From Candidatus Parcubacteria bacterium (lineage in GTDB: Bacteria > Patescibacteriota > Patescibacteriia > UBA1558 > GWA2-36-10): DNA of 7,712 bases. The notes beneath the pieces were generated by a model that saw only the letters and a list, made by a program, of their open reading frames with translations, ran no database searches and was not told the DNA's origin. Every line of letters starts with the position of its first letter. Position 1 is the first letter of the stretch. This document shows positions 6,168 through 7,712 of this stretch, one piece after another. The stretch is taken from NCBI GenBank assembly GCA_030632225.1, contig DAOVVF010000019.1:1-7712 (forward strand). The letters are read 5' to 3'. Position numbers and translations under genes: made by a program.

Positions 6168-6197
6168 AAAAAATCACTCTAAAAGGAATGATTTTTT
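6168..6197. terminator. Bidirectional intrinsic terminator between converging genes
   Basis: AAAAAATCA (6168-6176) pairs perfectly with TGATTTTTT (6189-6197). The stem continues inward through T-A, C-G and a T-G wobble after one C-A mismatch, closing on an AAAA loop (6181-6184). The outer A6/T6 tracts provide a U-run in both directions. It sits just after the stop of the 67-codon gene and about 18 nt past the stop of the converging nuclease gene, so it probably ends both transcripts. The stem is weak in G-C pairs, as expected in such AT-rich DNA. Confidence 0.7.
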
Positions 6198-6214
6198 ATA
6201 GAACGAAATTTTTT

Positions 6215-7712
6215 TTATTCTTGAATTTTTTCTATTCCGTCTTTTAATACCATTGTTGCTTTGCAGTCATCTTCATTGTAGAGTAAAATTCTTTTCAAGA
6301 TATCTGCATCGCCTGTTTCAATATATTTATTAAACCACTCAATAGATAAGGCTCCTGACGGTGTTTCATCTCGCCATTTAAATCCTAGATATACTGCCAA
6401 TGCTTTTAAAGAATAACTACCCAATGGCCAATCAGTATTTTTTAATACAATACCATATAAATCTATAACATTTGGATTATCAAAAAAGGCTTCTACTTCT
6501 TTTTCGGATATTACATCTGGATATTTTTTTTGGATTCTTCTGTACTTACTTTTTTCATTAGGGGAAAAATAATAAACTGAAAAATCATTTTCTGGTAAAG
6601 TTCTTATATATTTCCAAAAATCACTCCAAGCTTTTTTTTCAGCATCAGCATTAATTTTTTTGGCAGTGAATTCAATAAATCTTTCTCCTTTTTTACTTCT
6701 TTCGTATACTCCGTGAAGGTATACAAATTCTTGCGTAGGGTCATCTTCTATGTCAAAAAATAATTCGTAGGACACTTTAGGAAATTCTACTTTATTATAT
6801 ACAATGGGCTTCTTTATATTTTTTAAAATGTCAGCTCGTTGGACAATTTTTTCAATAGTAGCTTTGCCCAGTCCTTTTAGAAAGTTTTTATCCTGCTTTT
6901 TTTGTTCCAGTAATACTTCCACATCAATATTTAAGATATCTTGTATTTTGTGTATATTGGCATCTTCTTCTAAAACATCTCTTTTACTTCTCCCCAAATA
7001 AAATAATCCTGTTAAATCATCTTGATCTTTGGCCCACTTATGACAACTATTATACCAAGGACATAATTTACAGATTCCACCTAAGGCTGGCTTATTTTTA
7101 TCTTGGTCATTTATTAATATAGAAGCTTGATTTTTTATTTTTTCATATAACTCCCAAAAAGTTGCCCGAGTTCTAGGCCCCACTTGTTCCTCTAAATTAT
7201 ATAATACTTCATCACCATTTATATCTATGACTAATCCTTCTTTTTTCTTTTCAAAACCTAGTTCATTTAAAATATCTACATATAAGGCTAGTTGTACGGC
7301 ATAATGTTTTTTTAGACTTCCTTCATCTCCTGTAGAATCCTCAGCACCAGCCCTTCCCATGCCAGATTTAATATCAACAGGGATGTATGGTCCATCTGGT
7401 CTTATTTTAAGTAAATCAGGTATTCCCACAAGATTATCTTTAATAAGAACTCCTTGGTATATTAAAGGTACTTTTTTCTTCATGGCTTCTACTGTATTTT
7501 TAAATCGTTCTGAAAGAGAGCCTTCGGATAAATCTAATAATTCCCCGATTTTAGATATTACTTCTTTTTCATATTGAATACCCCTATCCCATAATAATTG
7601 CACAAAAGGATTGGTTTCCTTTATCTTTTCTTCTTGTGGACCATAAATATCACGCCAAATTCTATGAGGGCATTGCATGTAATCGTATAATTTTGACGCT
7701 GTAATAGATTTA
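6215..7712 (-). CDS. TM0106-family putative nuclease: Cas4/RecB-like PD-(D/E)XK domain plus RNase H/DEDD-like domain; N-terminus outside the window
   Basis: The frame stays open beyond the first ATG (7678-7676) to the window edge, adding 11 codons that read KSITASKLYDY before MQCPHRIWRD. That is the conserved family opening, so the ATG is internal and the true start lies to the right. Counting from that Met: the nuclease core has GIPDLL (85-90), VDIKSG (101-106, Asp102 and Lys104) and QLALY (129-133). Cys3, Cys203, Cys206 and Cys212 form the C...CxxC-x5-C set that binds a 4Fe-4S cluster in Cas4 and AddB proteins. DLTGLFYLGRSKRD (221-234) is typical of TM0106. A helix-hairpin-helix-like FLKGLGKATIEKIV follows (266-279), then a DEDD exonuclease-like domain: FFDIEDD (307-313), VIDLYG (404-409), SYSLKALAVYLGF (421-433) and YNEDDC (467-472). 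The function is presumed DNA or RNA processing; substrates are unknown. The flanking genes are not cas genes. Confidence 0.9.
   Translation of the reverse strand, partial: KSITASKLYDYMQCPHRIWRDIYGPQEEKIKETNPFVQLLWDRGIQYEKEVISKIGELLDLSEGSLSERFKNTVEAMKKKVPLIYQGVLIKDNLVGIPDLLKIRPDGPYIPVDIKSGMGRAGAEDSTGDEGSLKKHYAVQLALYVDILNELGFEKKKEGLVIDINGDEVLYNLEEQVGPRTRATFWELYEKIKNQASILINDQDKNKPALGGICKLCPWYNSCHKWAKDQDDLTGLFYLGRSKRDVLEEDANIHKIQDILNIDVEVLLEQKKQDKNFLKGLGKATIEKIVQRADILKNIKKPIVYNKVEFPKVSYELFFDIEDDPTQEFVYLHGVYERSKKGERFIEFTAKKINADAEKKAWSDFWKYIRTLPENDFSVYYFSPNEKSKYRRIQKKYPDVISEKEVEAFFDNPNVIDLYGIVLKNTDWPLGSYSLKALAVYLGFKWRDETPSGALSIEWFNKYIETGDADILKRILLYNEDDCKATMVLKDGIEKIQE

Noticed and set aside
6804..7001. 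Open frame of 65 codons on the plus strand
   Set aside because: It is antisense to the middle of the TM0106-like gene. Its Phe/Ser-rich product reflects complementary Lys/Glu codons, and no start signal is visible.
7359..7577. Open frame of 72 codons on the plus strand
   Set aside because: It is antisense to the conserved nuclease core of the TM0106-like gene and has no features of its own.
6215..7712. CRISPR-associated Cas4 gene
   Set aside because: The nuclease part resembles Cas4, but the added RNase H-like domain and the DLTGLFYLG segment are typical of TM0106-type proteins. There is no CRISPR array or other cas gene in the window.

Overview
The window is AT-rich and densely coded. It carries one tightly packed minus-strand gene cluster (about 1-5473), a divergent non-coding stretch (5474-5683), two very small and very AT-rich plus-strand genes (5684-6165), and a converging minus-strand nuclease gene that runs off the right edge (6215-7712). 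The genetic code looks standard: TGA ends the DUF721 gene, and the other stops are TAA or TAG. My best guess for the source is a Patescibacteria/CPR-type bacterium with a compact genome. This rests on the near-zero gene spacing, the starts without Shine-Dalgarno motifs, a minimal DciA-like DUF721 protein, a UvrD helicase fused to a RecB-type nuclease, and several short uncharacterised conserved-looking proteins. It is an inference from gene style, not a proven placement.

The minus-strand cluster reads, in transcription order: a 970-residue UvrD/PcrA-like helicase with a C-terminal PD-(D/E)XK nuclease; a 221-residue protein with a ParB/sulfiredoxin-like core; a 98-residue DUF721/DciA-like protein; a 131-residue four-helix membrane protein; pheS (phenylalanyl-tRNA synthetase alpha chain); and the first 51 codons of an unrecognised protein that is not PheT. 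Gaps are 4, 1, 34, 2 and 1 nt, so most or all of it is probably one operon mixing DNA repair and replication with translation. A promoter-like pair with a 17-bp spacer precedes the helicase. A perfect 9-3-9 inverted repeat covers its -10 box, next to the start codon, and looks like an operator. A second, weaker promoter-like pair sits in the 34-nt gap before the membrane protein gene.

The two plus-strand genes (75 and 67 codons) are about 25% and 20% G+C by hand count, clearly below the neighbouring genes, and I recognise neither. The second has a CxxC...HxxC pattern suggesting a small zinc-binding protein. A near-symmetrical hairpin with A and T tracts lies between it and the converging nuclease gene and probably terminates both.

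The right-hand gene is a TM0106-type putative nuclease: a Cas4/RecB-like nuclease with a complete four-cysteine set, then a helix-hairpin-helix-like stretch, then a DEDD/RNase H-fold exonuclease-like domain. Its reading frame continues upstream of the first ATG to the end of the window, so that ATG is internal.

I do not see a clearly new system. The best leads are the putative operator on the repair operon, the partly lost Fe-S cysteine set in the helicase-nuclease, the ParB-like protein next to a DciA-like protein, and the small low-G+C gene pair between two nuclease genes.
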